Below are positions 63,401 to 64,000 of a DNA stretch of 64,000 bases, one piece after another; the first letter of the stretch is position 1, and every line of letters begins with the position of its first letter. Both the position numbers and the translations under genes were made by a program. The DNA comes from Puccinia triticina (lineage: Eukaryota > Basidiomycota > Pucciniomycetes > Pucciniales > Pucciniaceae), in the NCBI RefSeq assembly GCF_026914185.1, contig NC_070567.1:5606001-5670000 (forward strand), in the 5' to 3' direction. The notes below the pieces were generated by a model, which saw nothing but the letters and a program-made list of their open reading frames with translations, was not told the origin of the DNA and did not search any database.

Positions 63401-64000
63401 TCGGTGACTTGTCTGGAGGATTTCATTCAGGTAAAACTTGATGTGTTGATTGGTCTATCAGATTGACCTCATTAACCTCAATTTTAGTTGTTGCAGACAT
63501 GAAACTCCACCTCATTAAAACATCCGGGAATCAAGTACAGAATAAGTATTTTAACAGTTTTTGTTTTCGTATTAGCACGGAAATGGGTGTGTTTGCTTGA
63601 TGTTGAGAAGTATCTTTACTAAGCATGTCATGAGAGTTAAATCTAAATTTTCCAAGTACAAGAAAAAAATGATAGAGATTGCGTTCAATGTGGTGCAATG
63701 CACATTCATTGGATGATGAATTGAAAATTCAAACGTTGGAAGATGAAGTGCTCTTCAATCAAGTGAAAGTAGTTCACTTGCCTCCATTAAGTCGTAGCTC
63801 GTATTCAAAGGTTTACAAAGATAAAGCATAGGGATCATACGAGTAAGTTTTTTTCAATCATACCACAGTGAAATTTTTCGCCTGGGAATCATCATTAAAA
63901 ACTTTGCCAAGAAATTAGCAATAATTTGTGACTCGGCAAGGTATCATTTGCACCTTTCAGGTTGCATGATCTTTTTATGAGTTGTTTCTCATAGTATAGC
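63401..64000. other. 3' flank of the oxidase gene; nothing recognised
   Basis: A/T-rich, without a frame of note up to the window end. Confidence 0.4.

Overview
The window looks like a transposon-saturated piece of a basidiomycete genome, most likely a rust fungus (Pucciniales). The genus is not fixed by anything I can see. The host genes have short GT-AG introns (67-82 nt typical) and fungal products: a C2H2 transcription factor, a PQ-loop transporter, an Mtm1/SLC25A39-type carrier, a D-amino-acid oxidase, and a cluster of three tiny secreted cysteine-containing peptides. About two thirds of the sequence is mobile DNA, and many boundaries can be fixed by inverted ends plus target-site duplications (TSDs). 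All assignments come from reading the sequence; no database was searched.

Layout. 1-3.4 kb: 3' part of a Ty1/Copia element. Its LTR/leader carries two introns and, beside it, a copy of the same leader with both introns exactly missing. 3.4-6.7 kb: MITEs and a GGCCCC-ended element. 6.7-16.6 kb: an old Copia element (minus strand) split inside its RNase H domain by a CACTA-like element (TSD CTC), which was itself entered by a young, full-length Copia element (TSD CAGTG). 16.6-19.1 kb: dead Ty3/Gypsy fragment. 19.3-26.2 kb: Mutator-like element (about 180-bp terminal repeats, TSD TTTATGTA) encoding a FAR1-MULE-SWIM transposase whose reading continues into an OTU cysteine-protease domain; the OTU exon is split by another insertion. 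26.7-29.1 kb: non-autonomous elements, one containing a dyad minisatellite.

30.5-32.5 kb: C2H2 regulator (minus, 3 exons). 32.5-38.7 kb: mostly featureless. 38.7-40.1 kb: PQ-loop transporter (minus). 40.1-50.6 kb: three paralogous segments, each with a conserved upstream block, leader, small secreted peptide gene and shared 3' segment. Each copy has been hit by a different element: CACTA-like in copy 1, a 181-bp MITE in copy 2, and a complete 596-bp miniature LTR element (TRIM) in copy 3. A 2.9-kb inverted-end element full of dyad satellites separates copies 1 and 2. 52.4-58.6 kb: decayed hAT transposase gene with nested insertions. 59.1-60.5 kb: MTM1-type carrier. 61.8-63.4 kb: D-amino-acid oxidase with six exons.

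The host genes do not form one pathway. The carrier and oxidase are neighbours on the same strand but separate transcription units. The coherent theme is nested transposition. At least four unrelated non-autonomous DNA elements here carry their own dyad-symmetric minisatellite, and the small secreted peptide cluster has been rewired by insertions in its regulatory DNA.
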